Shown: positions 1 to 8,650 of the stretch, in pieces
Layout: every line of letters starts with the position of its first letter
Numbering within the stretch: the stretch's first letter is position 1
The notes under the pieces: generated by a model
What the model was told of the DNA's origin: nothing
Seen by the model: only the letters and a program-made list of their open reading frames with translations
The model's database searches: none
Assembly (NCBI GenBank): GCA_002284615.2
Contig: MU069871.1
Coordinates: 1 to 15,559 of the forward strand
Source: Dunaliella salina
Taxonomy: Eukaryota > Chlorophyta > Chlorophyceae > Chlamydomonadales > Dunaliellaceae
Direction: 5' to 3'
DNA: 15,559 bases
Translations under genes and position numbers: made by a program

Positions 1-22
1 TGTGTGTGTGTGTGTGTGTGTG
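1..22. repeat. (TG)n microsatellite at the contig start
   Basis: Eleven TG units open the window, followed by TGCGCAACACACATG. The window also ends in (TG)n, so both edges are probably assembly breaks inside microsatellites, not natural boundaries. Confidence 0.95.
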
Positions 23-2425
23 CGCAACACACATGTAAATTGCCAGGCTCAGGGATGTCACCAGCAAGGGGGACACTCGCGCATTTGTGTGGAACAATTC
101 CTGTAAACATGTGCACTAGACAATGCATGTCGACATGTGCGCGAGACGATGCATAAACACATGTGCATGTGTGCATGTGAGTGTGGCAAGTCTCTTGCAT
201 AGGTGCATGCATGGCTGTGTAGGGACAGTCGTGAGAAGGGGTTGCCAAGTACAAGTGTTGCGACGATGCCGTTGTCCCTCTCGCAGCTGCATTGTTTGGA
301 GGGATTGACATGTAATATCAAGTATTGCATGTTTGTGTGTATGGGAGGCATCAGGAAGCATACCTTTTGGAGGTCATGTACAAATTGTCTTAGAGATTAC
401 ACTTTCGTTCTCTTGACAAAGGTATCGTTGGGAACCCTCCTCAAGATTTTTCCTGGGACGCTTTCAAAAATTTTAAACACTCTATGAGCAAATTGGGTGT
501 AAGGGGGGGTCTATGTGCATGGCTGGGAGCCAGTGCCATGCGCGCAAGGGTGTGGGCAGCAAGGGGTGCACAGTCAAAAATGCGGCAAAACAACCCTAAG
601 TTTTTGGGAAGTGACAATGTATGGTGCGGTATTGCATGGTGAAGTCAGGAGGGCAATTTGTGGACTCGCAGGCCAAATGTTGTGTCTGGAAGGGCAGGTA
701 CGCGGAAAGACTGCATCCCCTGCTCAGTTTTTGCCCCATATCTCTCTTGCAACTTGATCATTCAATGCCCGCAGTATGCAGATAGACGCAGAATTGGAGG
801 AGGAGCATACTGGTGCCCTTTTTGTCAGGAATGTGGCATTTGAGGGAGGGTGAGGGTTGGGGGGGTGGGTGGGCAGGGGAGGTCCCACCCCAAAATTTGA
901 TGTGATGTCCATTGCTTTTATTTGTTGCCCTCGGTACCAGAAAAGTTTGTCAGTCAAGCCTGTGATACCAAGGGGGGTAGATGGGGCCATGGGAAGCTGA
1001 TTGAGCAAACCACCCAGGGCCTGGCTTGCCCTGCCTACCACGATCCCTGGAGCATGGCATGCCATCCCTGGCCTGGTCTCCAACATCCCTGCCAGGCCCC
1101 TCAGGTAATACATGCTAATGTTCCACCTAAAGGAGTGCTGGTGGCTCAGTGGAACCTCTGGTGCTGGGATGGGCTGGAGCTGAAGCTATGAAGCACCCAG
1201 TGCTGGAGGTGAGCGTTGTCGAAGCCTCAACGATGACCATCACCTCCAGGACAAGGTGCCCCACTACTGCCTGAGCCCCTGCTGCTTTCATCTCTGGCAG
1301 CTTGCCAAACAAAACCTGTTATCCAGGGAACTCAGTGCAGTGGGGCAATGTCAATGGGAACAACTTTGTGTGTGGTAGCCAATAACAGAGGCTGACGTGT
1401 CCCGGAGCCCAGACCGGCCACTTCCCGCCCGCGGAAAGGCACCTGATGTTTTGGGCTCACTTAGCACACTCATGTTCATGCAAATGGTACTGAGCCCAGA
1501 GCCTGGGAGCAGCCCGATCAAAAGAAATTTACTGCTCTGCAAATGGTTCCAGCTCGCTGATGGTTCCAAGGATTTTATTGGTTTTCAATGGCGATGAGTT
1601 TTGCAACTCAAGGTTGAATTATGGTGTGCTGTGCTCAGCATGTTGTTCCCCAATGAGGAGCCTAGCCATTAAGATGGGGCGTCGCATTGGATGAAAAGGC
1701 CAATGTGGTCCTTATGTGATTGTTTCACGTTTCATCTGATCATTACATGATTATTACATGATTCACTACATGGGGAGCAGGAACCCCAACCACGGTGCGG
1801 TGTAAGATGGTATGTCTCTTGTCCTTATTGCTTCAATCCCAGTAGAAGATGGGCAATAGGGTCAAACTTGCGTGGCTTGCCGTCTGAAATTGCAGCGCAC
1901 AATGCGTGTAGGAATATCATGATGAATGCATGTAGTGCATGCGCATGGCCATGCATGCAGTAACCCATGCAGCAGTGCGCACAGCCATGCTTGCAGTAAT
2001 GCACGCAGCAATGCAAATAGTCGTGCATGCTGGTTAAGCATTCACACTTGCATGTGCAATGTGACATACTCAAGTGCTGCCATGTGCGTTGTGTCTCTTG
2101 CAAATCAATGGAGCCGCGACAGAAATTTTCAGCCAGTGAAAGACTAGATTCGCCAATTTTCAGCGTCGCTTGCGACACTTCCTTCACTTGTTTCTATGTT
2201 ATTCACTCACAAACTTTTGAGTGCCAAATCAGGGACCAAATCAACTGACAGGCAAGGGATTGTTATAGAGGAAGTAAGACACAACAAATGCAATGGATTT
2301 AGAATATATAAGTGCAGTTTTTAAGCCTGGCACCCCAGCCTGGTCCAAAAGCCACCTACTCCAGATTCAAGGCAAACAACAGGAAACTATACAGCCAAAA
2401 GGCTTGAATCATTTGCTCACCAAGG

Positions 2426-2426
<1 letters not shown>
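23..2426. other. gene-poor host flank, no supported gene
   Basis: No frame in this 2.4-kb stretch shows a recognisable domain, and the open frames are short, overlapping and on both strands, as expected by chance. The stretch near 100-215 is rich in CATG/TGCA steps. 843-890 is G-rich (GGGGGGTGGGTGGG). Around 1740-1770 a short direct repeat of TACATGATT/CTACATG occurs. GC-rich DNA at about 1000-1450 has weak splice-like signals (for example AGGTGAGC near 1207) and could contain exons, but I cannot define one. I see no RNA gene here. Confidence 0.5.
1918..2065. repeat. CATGCA-rich low-complexity tract
   Basis: Repeated GCATG, CATGC and TGCAGTAA(C/T) words recur every 10-20 bases (for example ATGCATGCAGTAACCCATGC near 1951). 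The result is a degenerate, locally self-complementary array. Its translated frames are His/Cys/Ala-rich and look like by-products of the repeat, not a protein. It resembles the CATG-rich DNA near positions 100-215 and 15440-15506. Confidence 0.6.
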
Positions 2427-2505
<79 letters not shown>

Positions 2506-2559
2506 TGTGCGCGCGTGCGTGCGTACATGCGTGCGTGCGTGCGTGTGTGCATGCGTGTG
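2427..2559. repeat. (TG)n microsatellite grading into GCGTGC variants
   Basis: About 36 TG units (to 2500) pass into GCGCGTGTGCGCGCGTGCGTGC and then GCGTGCATGC-like variants. The whole tract alternates purine and pyrimidine, the composition that favours Z-DNA. Open frames across it encode only poly(Cys-Val) or poly(Thr-His) and are not genes. Confidence 0.95.
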
Positions 2560-2791
2560 TCAGTGCATACGCGCCCGAGTCTCTGTGCGAGTGTTCAGTG
2601 TTTACTATCTTTGAGGTTTCGACACTGTCTTGATCAAGTAATCTTTGGTATCCAATACCCCATTCCAGTCTGAACGAAGACTAGAATTGTTATCATGAAA
2701 ATCTCTACTTCCTGCTTGGTTTGTTGCACAGCATTTTTTGCTGTTGTAGACCACATGTCATTCTCTGATTGCCTTTGACAAAATATTGCAG

Positions 2792-2839
2792 GGCGACGTG
2801 CTGGTCAGGCACGGCAAGTTCCTTTTCGACTGGAGCCAG
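2792..2839 (+). CDS. candidate internal exon (16 codons) of an unidentified host gene
   Basis: A 48-bp segment lies between a good acceptor (TGACAAAATATTGCAG, ending 2791) and a donor (AGCCAG|GTGTGC, GT at 2840-2841). It encodes GDVLVRHGKFLFDWSQ, with balanced codon use unlike the neighbouring repeats. It begins and ends at a codon boundary. The next plausible exon in the same phase starts at 3222 after a pyrimidine-rich acceptor, so a 382-nt intron holding the (TG)n tract at 2857-2920 would separate them. I do not recognise the protein. The call rests on splice signals and protein-like composition only; the 16 residues could be chance. Confidence 0.35.
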
Positions 2840-2855
2840 GTGTGCTTTGTGTGTG

Positions 2856-2856
<1 letters not shown>

Positions 2857-2920
<64 letters not shown>
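2857..2920. repeat. (TG)n microsatellite, probably intronic
   Basis: About 27 TG units followed by TGTATGTGTG. It starts 17 bases after a candidate splice donor at 2840, which would place it in the first part of an intron of the host gene fragment. Confidence 0.93.
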
Positions 2921-2921
<1 letters not shown>

Positions 2922-3221
2922 TGGAACATGCCAAGCTGCGCTGGCAAGTCACACTTAAGCCTTTCATCTCTGTAATTGGCACAGTTTGTATCCATCTTCC
3001 CTTTCCTGCTTTGCAGTGGACTGCAGTGCCTGGAATTCTGTGCTACCCCTGCTGCACATGCCCATGCATCGGCACATGTCCGTGCACATGCACCAAAACG
3101 TCTGTCTGATACATGTCATCCATGTCCGTGCACATGCCTCAATGCTTGTCCTTCTGGCACCAGCGCGCCTGCCAATGCAAGCAGCCCTAGCCAGGGCCTC
3201 ACTTACTTTCTACTTTCTGAG

Positions 3222-3535
3222 ACCCACATGAAAGTCGCATATCACGAGCTGCAGAGGGAAGACTTCACTGCACGTGTCCTCCATCGTGGTCCCAGGCCGC
3301 AGAAGATGTTCACACTGTGTCCTTATACCCCTGGATCACAGGTCCTTGCTGTGACCAATGCTGGGCCATGGCGGCCTGTGCTGCTTCAGGCCATCCAGAA
3401 TTTCAAGGCCAGCGGAGCGTTGGAGGCGGACATCCGTGCGGCCCTCAAGAACCACTTCCGCTCAGAGGAGCTGGATCTGGATCTGGATCTGGGTCTGGGA
3501 CCAGACCCTAAGCCTCCGGTGTGTGTGCGCTTTTA
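3222..3535 (+). CDS. candidate 3' exon of an unidentified host gene
   Basis: An open frame follows a convincing acceptor (CTTACTTTCTACTTTCTGAG, ending 3221). It reads THMKVAYHELQREDFTARV near the start, passes FTLCPYTPGSQVLAVTNAG and ALEADIRAALKNHF, then enters an (LD)n run and stops at 3533-3535. The composition is that of a soluble globular protein with helices near its end. The frame is open further upstream to 2976, but that part is His/Ala/Cys-rich and looks non-coding. The phase fits the mini-exon at 2792-2839. A minus-strand LINE remnant begins about 125 bp downstream, so later exons may have been lost. I do not recognise the family. Confidence 0.42.
3471..3502 (+). repeat. GGATCT hexamer mini-repeat coding for (Leu-Asp)n
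   Basis: CTGGATCTGGATCTGGATCTGGGTCTGGGACC is a short hexamer tandem array at the end of the candidate exon. In the + frame it gives Leu-Asp repeats and on the other strand Gln-Ile repeats. It suggests slippage at the 3' end of the host coding region. Confidence 0.8.
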
Positions 3536-3659
3536 GACGCTCTGCTGCTGCTTGCTCGCTTGGCCTGATGTGGGTCAGAGCCCTGAGTGCCCTGTGTTGT
3601 ACAACTGCTTTCCATCCAGGTGTACTGAGCGCACGCCAGGTCCAGCCGACCAGCAGGGG
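3536..3659 (+). other. host sequence between gene fragment and LINE remnant
   Basis: About 125 bp with a possible splice acceptor (CTTTCCATCCAG, ending near 3620). No frame is identifiable. A minus-strand open frame crosses it into the LINE RT remnant, but that portion has no similarity to the other LINE copy in the window. Confidence 0.35.
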
Positions 3660-4213
3660 TGCAAGGGGGACTGCAAACAAATAAGTAAGGCTGGGTATGA
3701 TTGCTGTGCGGATTATTTTTAGAATCAGGCTTGGGGTTAGAGACGTTTTCCTGAGTTTCTCTAGCTTTTCTTTGAGGTTACCTGTCATACACTGTATTTG
3801 GTGCTTCCAGTTCAAATTCATGGTTAGCTCTATTCCTAGGTAGCGTAAAGGTGTGTCTGGTGTAATGAACTGTGCTTTTTGCCCCTGTATGTCTATTTTG
3901 TCTTCAAGCTGATGGCGAAGGGTTTGGGAGGGTGTTACTCCATTCTTGTCTCTCGGCGAGTGGCCATGTAGGATTCTTGTCACTTTGGTTTTGCTACCAG
4001 ATATGATTAGTGCTGCCCAGTCAGAGTAGAGTGTGACCTTACGGGCCTGAATTTTAAGATTTTCAATAGTGTTTGTTTTGCCAAGAAGGTCATCAGCAAA
4101 TGTTAGCACTGCTGAGAATGTTAGCCAGGTGCGTTTTTGAGATATTTGGTTTTGGTTTGGAATGCAGATGTGTTTGTAACCACGCCCTCCTACATAGAGC
4201 CAGCGGAGAAGGG
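3660..4213 (-). pseudogene. LINE reverse transcriptase, C-terminal palm/thumb part (minus copy)
   Basis: The minus strand encodes LLRWLYVGGRGYKH, then FADDLL (the RT motif C with the catalytic Asp pair, codons at 4089-4100), then SDWAALIISGSKTK, YLGIELTMNLNWKHQ and RTAIIPSLTYLFAV. Each block aligns with the + strand copy at about 7687-8240. The frame is open across most of this segment, but a frame change is needed around 4130-4190. Similarity to the + copy fades near 3660, and what follows is host-like DNA. The two catalytic Asp of motif C remain, yet the copy lacks everything after the RT and cannot be functional. Confidence 0.85.
4211..4213. repeat. target site duplication (GGG), left side of TIR element
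   Basis: GGG lies immediately outside the CGTCGG end at 4214 and again outside the other end at 6083-6085. Because the LINE reading frame has a run of Cs here, the duplication may be 2 or 3 bp. Confidence 0.5.
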
Positions 4214-4237
4214 CGTCGGAAAGTTTTGTTTCTCTGA
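4214..4237 (+). repeat. left terminal inverted repeat
   Basis: CGTCGGAAAGTTTTGTTTCT followed by CTGA. The first 12 bases match the reverse complement of the right end exactly, then one substitution and one indel. Confidence 0.85.
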
Positions 4238-4424
4238 ATCTGCTCTGATTCAGAGGGATGACCTCTGATAGGCTCTGATTTAGCCACACAGGAGGTGTCT
4301 GATTCAGACAAATACTCAGACCCCAATCAGACCCTTTTCCCTCTGATCCAGACCCTTTATTTCCTAGCCTGACATCACTGATTCGGACCCTCATCAGACC
4401 CCCCTGCTTAAGTGTGTGAGAAAG

Positions 4425-4510
4425 TGCAATGTAAGATTCAAACCATGAACATCACGCTTCTCTACACGGCACTGCCACTCTACCACGATTTTGTGGCATA
4501 GGAGCACAAT
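4425..4510 (-). other. tRNA-like (pol III A/B box) segment, possible SINE relic
   Basis: On the minus strand TGGTAGAGTGG (about 4483-4493) fits an A box, and GGTTTGAATC about 40 nt downstream (4435-4444) fits a B box, at tRNA-like spacing. The T-stem and anticodon stem do not pair well, so this is not an intact tRNA. It lies in the part of the TIR element (about 4405-4670) that lacks TCTGATTCAGA motifs, consistent with a tRNA-derived SINE fragment. It could also be chance. Confidence 0.3.
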
Positions 4511-4779
4511 TATGAATACATATACATCTATCCTGTACATAATGAGCTCATTCATAGGCTGTGCATGCACAGGACAAGCCGCACTGTCTGCAAAAGGCCT
4601 TGCAACATATTTCCCCACCATCAACAGTGGCAGGTGCAAAAACAAACCACCGTTTGCATCACAGACTTAGCACCCTCTGAATCAGAGCCGCTTCAGAAGG
4701 TAGTTCTGAAACAGATGGGTGTTCTTCGTCCGAGCTTTTTATGGGAATCTAGATGAATTGGAATGATTCTGAGAAAATG

Positions 4780-4860
4780 GACTCTGATTCACAGGCAATT
4801 CAGACATTGTGTGAGAAGGCAGTTGGGGAAAAGTTTGAATCAGACAAACGTTACTCTGAT
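4780..4860 (+). repeat. internal direct repeat, copy 1 (TIR element)
   Basis: The ACTCTGATTC...ATTCAGACATTGTGTGAGAAGG block recurs in the same orientation about 1053 bp downstream (near 5833-5905) as TTCAGACATTGTGTGATAGG. It indicates internal duplication within the TIR element. Confidence 0.7.
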
Positions 4861-4913
4861 TCCGACCTCTTCAGAGCCATTTTCGTCTGTATCCATCCAA
4901 GGCAGGTGTCTGA

Positions 4914-4924
4914 TTCAGACTAAC
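4914..4924 (+). repeat. 11-bp target site duplication, left (TTCAGACTAAC)
   Basis: TTCAGACTAAC is repeated exactly at 5222-5232 and brackets the LINE-derived tail at 4925-5221. It is part of the TIR element's own repeat unit. Confidence 0.85.
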
Positions 4925-5221
4925 TAAGGAGCTTGGTCATGACACTTTCAAGGCCACCAAACTTGTCCGGAAGCTTCATGCTCATTCTGTCCTGTATGCT
5001 TACAAACTTGCCAGCACCAGACGTGCTCTTGAGAAAACCTTTTTCATCTCTCAACAAGGTCAGGCACGGGATACTGCTAGTAACCCACCTGATCCCCACT
5101 GACTTCTTTCTTCTGCTTTCTCTTGGTGAAGAGGATACACGGTGCCTTGGCCCTAGGTATCCCCTTTTCCTTAATTGATGTGGGGAGTGCTTTCACTGCC
5201 TGCGTAGTTTTTTCTTTTCTT
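4925..5221 (+). mobile_element. 5'-truncated LINE copy (297 bp: C-terminus plus 3' UTR)
   Basis: The first half encodes the end of the LINE polyprotein: KELGHDTF, then RKLHAHSVLYAYKLASTRRA, ending in NPPDPH and a stop at about 5098. The + LINE has the same ending (LHAHSVQYAHKL, NPPDPH, stop at 13211). The second half is a 3' UTR ending in CCTTAATTGATGTGGGGAG, CTGCCTGCGTAG and a T/C tail, nearly matching 13277-13343. Exact 11-bp duplications flank it. This is typical of target-primed reverse transcription with abortive 5' ends. It diverges enough from the + LINE to come from another source copy. Confidence 0.93.
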
Positions 5222-5232
5222 TTCAGACTAAC
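5222..5232 (+). repeat. 11-bp target site duplication, right (TTCAGACTAAC)
   Basis: Exact second copy of 4914-4924, directly after the T/C-rich tail of the inserted LINE fragment. Confidence 0.85.
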
Positions 5233-5257
5233 ACCCAGACCCTGTTCAGACCCTGTT

Positions 5258-5722
5258 GCTCTGATTCAGACCTTTTGATCCCTGGCCATCCCAGACTGCT
5301 TGGTCATTGAATGTATCTGATTCAGCCCCTGCCCAGAGCCCTTTTCGTCTGATTCCATCCAAGGCAGGTGTCTGATTCAGACAAATACTCAGACCCTGCT
5401 CAGACCCCTATTGCTCTGATTCAGATCTTTTGATCCCTGGCCATCCCGGACTGCTTGGTCATTGAATGTATCTGATTCAGCCCCTGTTCAGAGCCTTTTT
5501 CGTCTGATTCCCACCAAGAAAGGCGTCTGATTCAGACTACTAGCCAGACCCCAATCAGACCCTTTTTCCTCTGATTCAGACTCTCTGATCCTTAGCCATC
5601 TTTGACTGTTCAGTCGCACAATGTCTCTGATCCAGACCCTCTTCAAAGCCTTTCTGGTCTGCTCAGCTCTCATCCAGACCCCCTCCAGATCTGGAGCTCC
5701 AGAGCTTTTTCCTTCTTTTTTC
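5258..5722 (+). repeat. tandem array of about 155-bp units within the TIR element
   Basis: Units start at GCTCTGATTCAGACC (5258), GCTCTGATTCAGATC (5413) and CCTCTGATTCAGACT (5568), exactly 155 bp apart. Shared landmarks are TTTTGATCCCTGGCCATCCC, GACTGCTTGGTCATTGAATG, TTTTCGTCTGATTCC and GTGTCTGATTCAGAC. The first two units are close copies; the third is more diverged and slightly longer. Part of a preceding unit (about 4880-4924 plus 5233-5257) was split by the LINE tail. Each unit contains two TCTGATTCAGA motifs. Confidence 0.88.
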
Positions 5723-5832
5723 ATGATGAGAAAGGTGTCCAGTTCAGACTTACTCTGATTCAGGGCGCCTTCAGAGGGTCCATCACAAGGCAGATGGGAA
5801 CTTTGATAAATTTGTCTGACTCTGAGAAGTTG

Positions 5833-5905
5833 AACACTGATTCAGAGGCAGTTCAGACATTGTGTGATAGGCAGATTGGGCCAAGTTAACGTTTGTCTGA
5901 ATCAG
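5833..5905 (+). repeat. internal direct repeat, copy 2 (TIR element)
   Basis: Matches the block at 4780-4860 around TTCAGACATTGTGTGA and the following GCAGTTGGG/GCAGATTGGG stretch. Confidence 0.68.
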
Positions 5906-6057
5906 ACCAGCTTAATTCTGAATCAGACCATCATCAGAGGCTCTTCATGATGCTATGTAGCGGCAGCCTCTGAATCAGACCACCTTCTCTCTGATTCAGA
6001 GGCCAATCGGAGGCACCCTCTGAACCAGACCCTCTTCAGACCAAATCAGACCTGAAA

Positions 6058-6082
6058 TCAGAGAAACCAGAACTTTCCGACG
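6058..6082 (-). repeat. right terminal inverted repeat
   Basis: TCAGAGAAACCAGAACTTTC followed by CGACG is the inverted partner of 4214-4237. The LINE RT codons for TACATGGAACCC resume immediately outside it on the minus strand. Confidence 0.85.
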
Positions 6083-7114
6083 GGGTTCCATGTATTGTAG
6101 GAAGAGGAAAGGAGACAATGTGTCGCCTTGAATAGTGCCCCCCTCAACAGCAATTTGTCCAGTATGGTTCCCATTGGCGAGTCTGATCAGGGTGGTGGCG
6201 TCTTCATAAAGGTTCTCAACTGTGTCTATGGCATCAGTGGGGAAGCCAAGGTCGTACATGATCCATAGCATGCGGTCGTGATCGGTTGTGTTGAATGCAG
6301 AGGTGAAATTCACAATGAGAGCATAAATCTCTTGTTTGAAGAATTTGGCGTCTTCTAAACTCATGATCACGTTTTAGAGTTGGTGAATTGTGTCTTTTGG
6401 TTGCGGAAGCCAGCCTGCATAGTGCTGAGCAGTGAGTGTGCTTTAGCATATTCATAGAGTGTGCTAGTGGTGAAATGGGTCCAGAGTATGTAGAGCTTGT
6501 TAGAAGTTCCTATTGGTCTGTAGGAGGAAAGGTTTGTTTCTTCTCCTTTCCCCTTGTCAATCAGGATTGTGCTGCTTGTTTTCCAGTTTAAAGGGGTGAG
6601 GTGCGTTGCCCACATAATGACCACAAGCTTGTGAATTGTTTCCTGGATCTCAGGAGGGAGCATCCTCAAAAGCACATTAGCAATGCCATCCGGCCCTGGG
6701 GTTTTGTTGTTGGTCAGAGTCTTTATGCACTCGCGGAAGGCACTTTTGTCAAGGATCTTGGAGTGCAGCCATTCTCTTTGTTGTTTTCCTTCTAATTGAT
6801 ATTTGGTCATTTGGGACTGGAGGGGAAGGGGTCGGGAACACGTGTTGATGTTCTTGCTTGCTCCCAAGGATAACCTCTGGGTGCTTCCTCTGGAAGGTAT
6901 TTTCCAGTTTTTATATTGACATTTTTCAGAGCATTACTGTAGTATTTCTCTGTAAGTTGTGCAATTTTTTGGGTTTCTGTTTCAAGGTGGTTGTCTTCAG
7001 GGTCGCGCAGAGCTTGTAGGCCAGCTCTTGATTGTGTATTATTATCCTTGAAGGTTTCTTTACGCGTCTTTTTTGGTAGCCAGCTCGCATTGCTGTTTGC
7101 GGGCTTGTTCTCAG
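6083..7114 (-). pseudogene. LINE reverse transcriptase, N-terminal fingers/palm part (minus copy)
   Basis: Reading from 7114 down: NKPANSN, TQKIAQLTEKYYSNAL (pre-RT helix), CIKTLTNNKTPGPDGIANVL (fingers, LINE RT motif 1), WKTSSTILIDKGKGEE, SSYRPIG, then the palm block NFTSAFNTTDHDRMLWIMYD and the motif B block GGTIQGDTLSPF. A frame change occurs near 6367. The motif A position that carries the catalytic Asp reads Asn (AAT, 6308-6310), whereas the + copy keeps GAT there (7452-7454). The palm is then cut by the TIR element at 6082. Confidence 0.88.
7108..7114 (+). repeat. target site duplication, left (TTCTCAG)
   Basis: TTCTCAG at 7108-7114 and 13344-13350 brackets the + strand LINE. Removing the insert plus one copy restores the minus LINE frame (IDRSE joined to NKPANSN). 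The T residues could belong to the element's tail, so the duplication may be as short as 5 bp. Confidence 0.8.
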
Positions 7115-8650
7115 TCCTCCTTAGAATGCTCTCCCCCAAAATCCAAGAGAGCATTCACAAGCTCTTCATTATCATGTGGGCCACGCGCCTCACCCCGGTG
7201 TCCTGGAAAACTAGTGAAACTATCCTCATTGACAAAAACAAAGGAGAGGAGACAGATATATCCTCCTACAGACCCAATGGCTAGCCAACACGCTCTACAA
7301 ACTCTGGACGCGCATGGTTACCAACGCTCTATGAGTACGCAGAAGCACACTCTCTCCTGAGCTCCACACAAGCTGGATTTCGAAATCAAAAAGACACAAT
7401 CCATCAACTCCGAAATGTCATTATGGGAAAGATATCTATGCCCTCATAGTAGATTTCACCTCTGCCTTCAACACTACTGATCATGACAGGATGCTCTGGA
7501 TAATGTATGATTTAGGCTTCCCCACTGATGCCATTGACACAGTCAAAAATCTGTATGAAAATGCCACTACTGGAGTAAGACTGCCCTCGGGGGCTAGCAC
7601 CAAGCAAATATTTAATCTAATTAATTCATGTTGAGAGGGGTGCAATTCAAGGTGATACACTCTCACCTTTCCTCTTTCTACTCTACATGGAGCCTCTCCT
7701 GCGTTGGCTACACGTAGGCGGACGTGGATACAAACATGGATGTGTTCCAAACAAAGATACCGCTGACAATCACCTTGCAAATAATCTTAGCAGCGCTGCC
7801 TTTGCAGATGACCTCCTCTGCCCAACTAGCACAATACAAGACCTGAAAGTACAAGCCAGAAAACTCACCCTCTATTCTGACTGGGCCGCACTCATTATTT
7901 CTGGAAGCAAAACCAAAGCTACCGGCATTCTACACAGGCATCCCATCAAAGATCATAATGGAATGACTCCTTTTCAAGCACTCCAACAAAGACTTCAGGG
8001 GAAGATAGAAATCCAAGGAAAAAAGGCCCAGTTTCTCCCATCAACTGAACCCTTTCTCTACCTCGGAGTTCAAATGACCATGGACCTAAACTGGAAGCAC
8101 CAGATCCAGCGCATGGCTCGTAACCTCAAAAATAAGCTAGACAATCTTGACGCATCCTATGCGTCCCCACGCCAAGTACTCAACATTGTCCGCACTGCCA
8201 TAATCCCTAGCCTTGCTTATTCTTTTGCAGTTATTCCCTGCACACCTACTGACCTTACAATCTGGGACACCATGATAGGCAGAATGATCAAACACAAGCA
8301 CAAACTCTGGAAAAGCACCGCTGCAGCAATGATGCGTGAAGATTCGGATAACTTTGGACTAGGGCGCACCTCAATCTGTGTGGAATACCAGACGCCAGGC
8401 CTTAGCCCTTACAAGAGGACCCCTCAATAAGACACCGCACCATTAGCCTCAACCTCCTTACCAAGCAAATAGAAAAGCTTGAAACTTAATCTAAAAATTA
8501 CCTCACCAAACGAGCAGGAACGAACCTGCGCATAAAACGTCAGCTCAATTATACCATGCGTGCTCGCCAGCTGACCAGCGTCCACTCTAGTAAGCTACAT
8601 CTCATGAAAAATGGCAATAGTGTGTTCAAGGAAGAACCAGAACATATTTG
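7114..8650 (+). pseudogene. LINE reverse transcriptase (frameshifted, + copy)
   Basis: RNA-templated DNA synthesis domain. Visible blocks: WKTSETILIDKNKGEE and SSYRPNG (fingers), LIVDFTSAFNTTDHDRM (motif A, Asp codon 7452-7454), GAIQGDTLSPFLFLLYMEP (motif B, about 7642-7692), FADDLL (motif C, 7801-7812), SGSKTK, YLGVQMTMDLNWKHQI (motif D/E region), then the post-RT helices RTAIIPSLAYSFAV. The longest open stretch is 7687-8430 (247 codons). Breaks: stop at 7282, a missing stretch near 7420-7430, about 19 extra bases near 7605-7630, a frame change near 8405 and a stop near 8486. After that the frame with RHRTISLNLLTKQIEKLET and MRARQLTSVHSSKLHLMKN continues to about 8650. All three catalytic Asp are intact. 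Confidence 0.9.

Larger units (their letters stand above)
4214..6082. mobile_element. 1.87-kb terminal-inverted-repeat element made of TCTGATTCAGA repeats
   Basis: The segment begins CGTCGGAAAGTT and ends AACTTTCCGACG, inside the LINE RT frame, with GG(G) on both sides. The inverted ends match over about 25 bp with one mismatch and one gap. The interior holds about 13 exact copies of TCTGATTCAGA or its complement TCTGAATCAGA plus many near copies, a tandem array of about 155-bp units, and a direct repeat near 4780 and 5833. No transposase frame is visible, so this is a non-autonomous DNA transposon. I cannot assign a superfamily: the ends are not CACTA. A LINE tail has inserted at 4925-5221. 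Dense internal motif repeats would fit transposase-binding sites; that is inference. Confidence 0.8.

Noticed and set aside
1127..1312. GC-rich open frames on both strands as a host exon
   Set aside because: Both strands are open, no consistent splice pair can be set, and no family is recognisable.
2293..2673. Open frames encoding poly(Cys-Val) or poly(Thr-His) across (TG)n tracts
   Set aside because: They are translations of microsatellite DNA with no domain and no coding signature.
4425..4510. Intact tRNA gene
   Set aside because: A and B boxes are present but the T-arm and anticodon stems do not pair; at most a tRNA-derived relic.
5488..5889. Open frames with Ser-Asp/Glu-Ser repeats in the TIR element
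   Set aside because: They come from the TCTGATTCAGA repeats; frames on both strands are equally open and none has a domain.
4214..6082. CRISPR-like array because of regularly repeated 11-mers
   Set aside because: Repeats are too short and irregularly spaced, with no unique spacers of constant length, and the context is eukaryotic.
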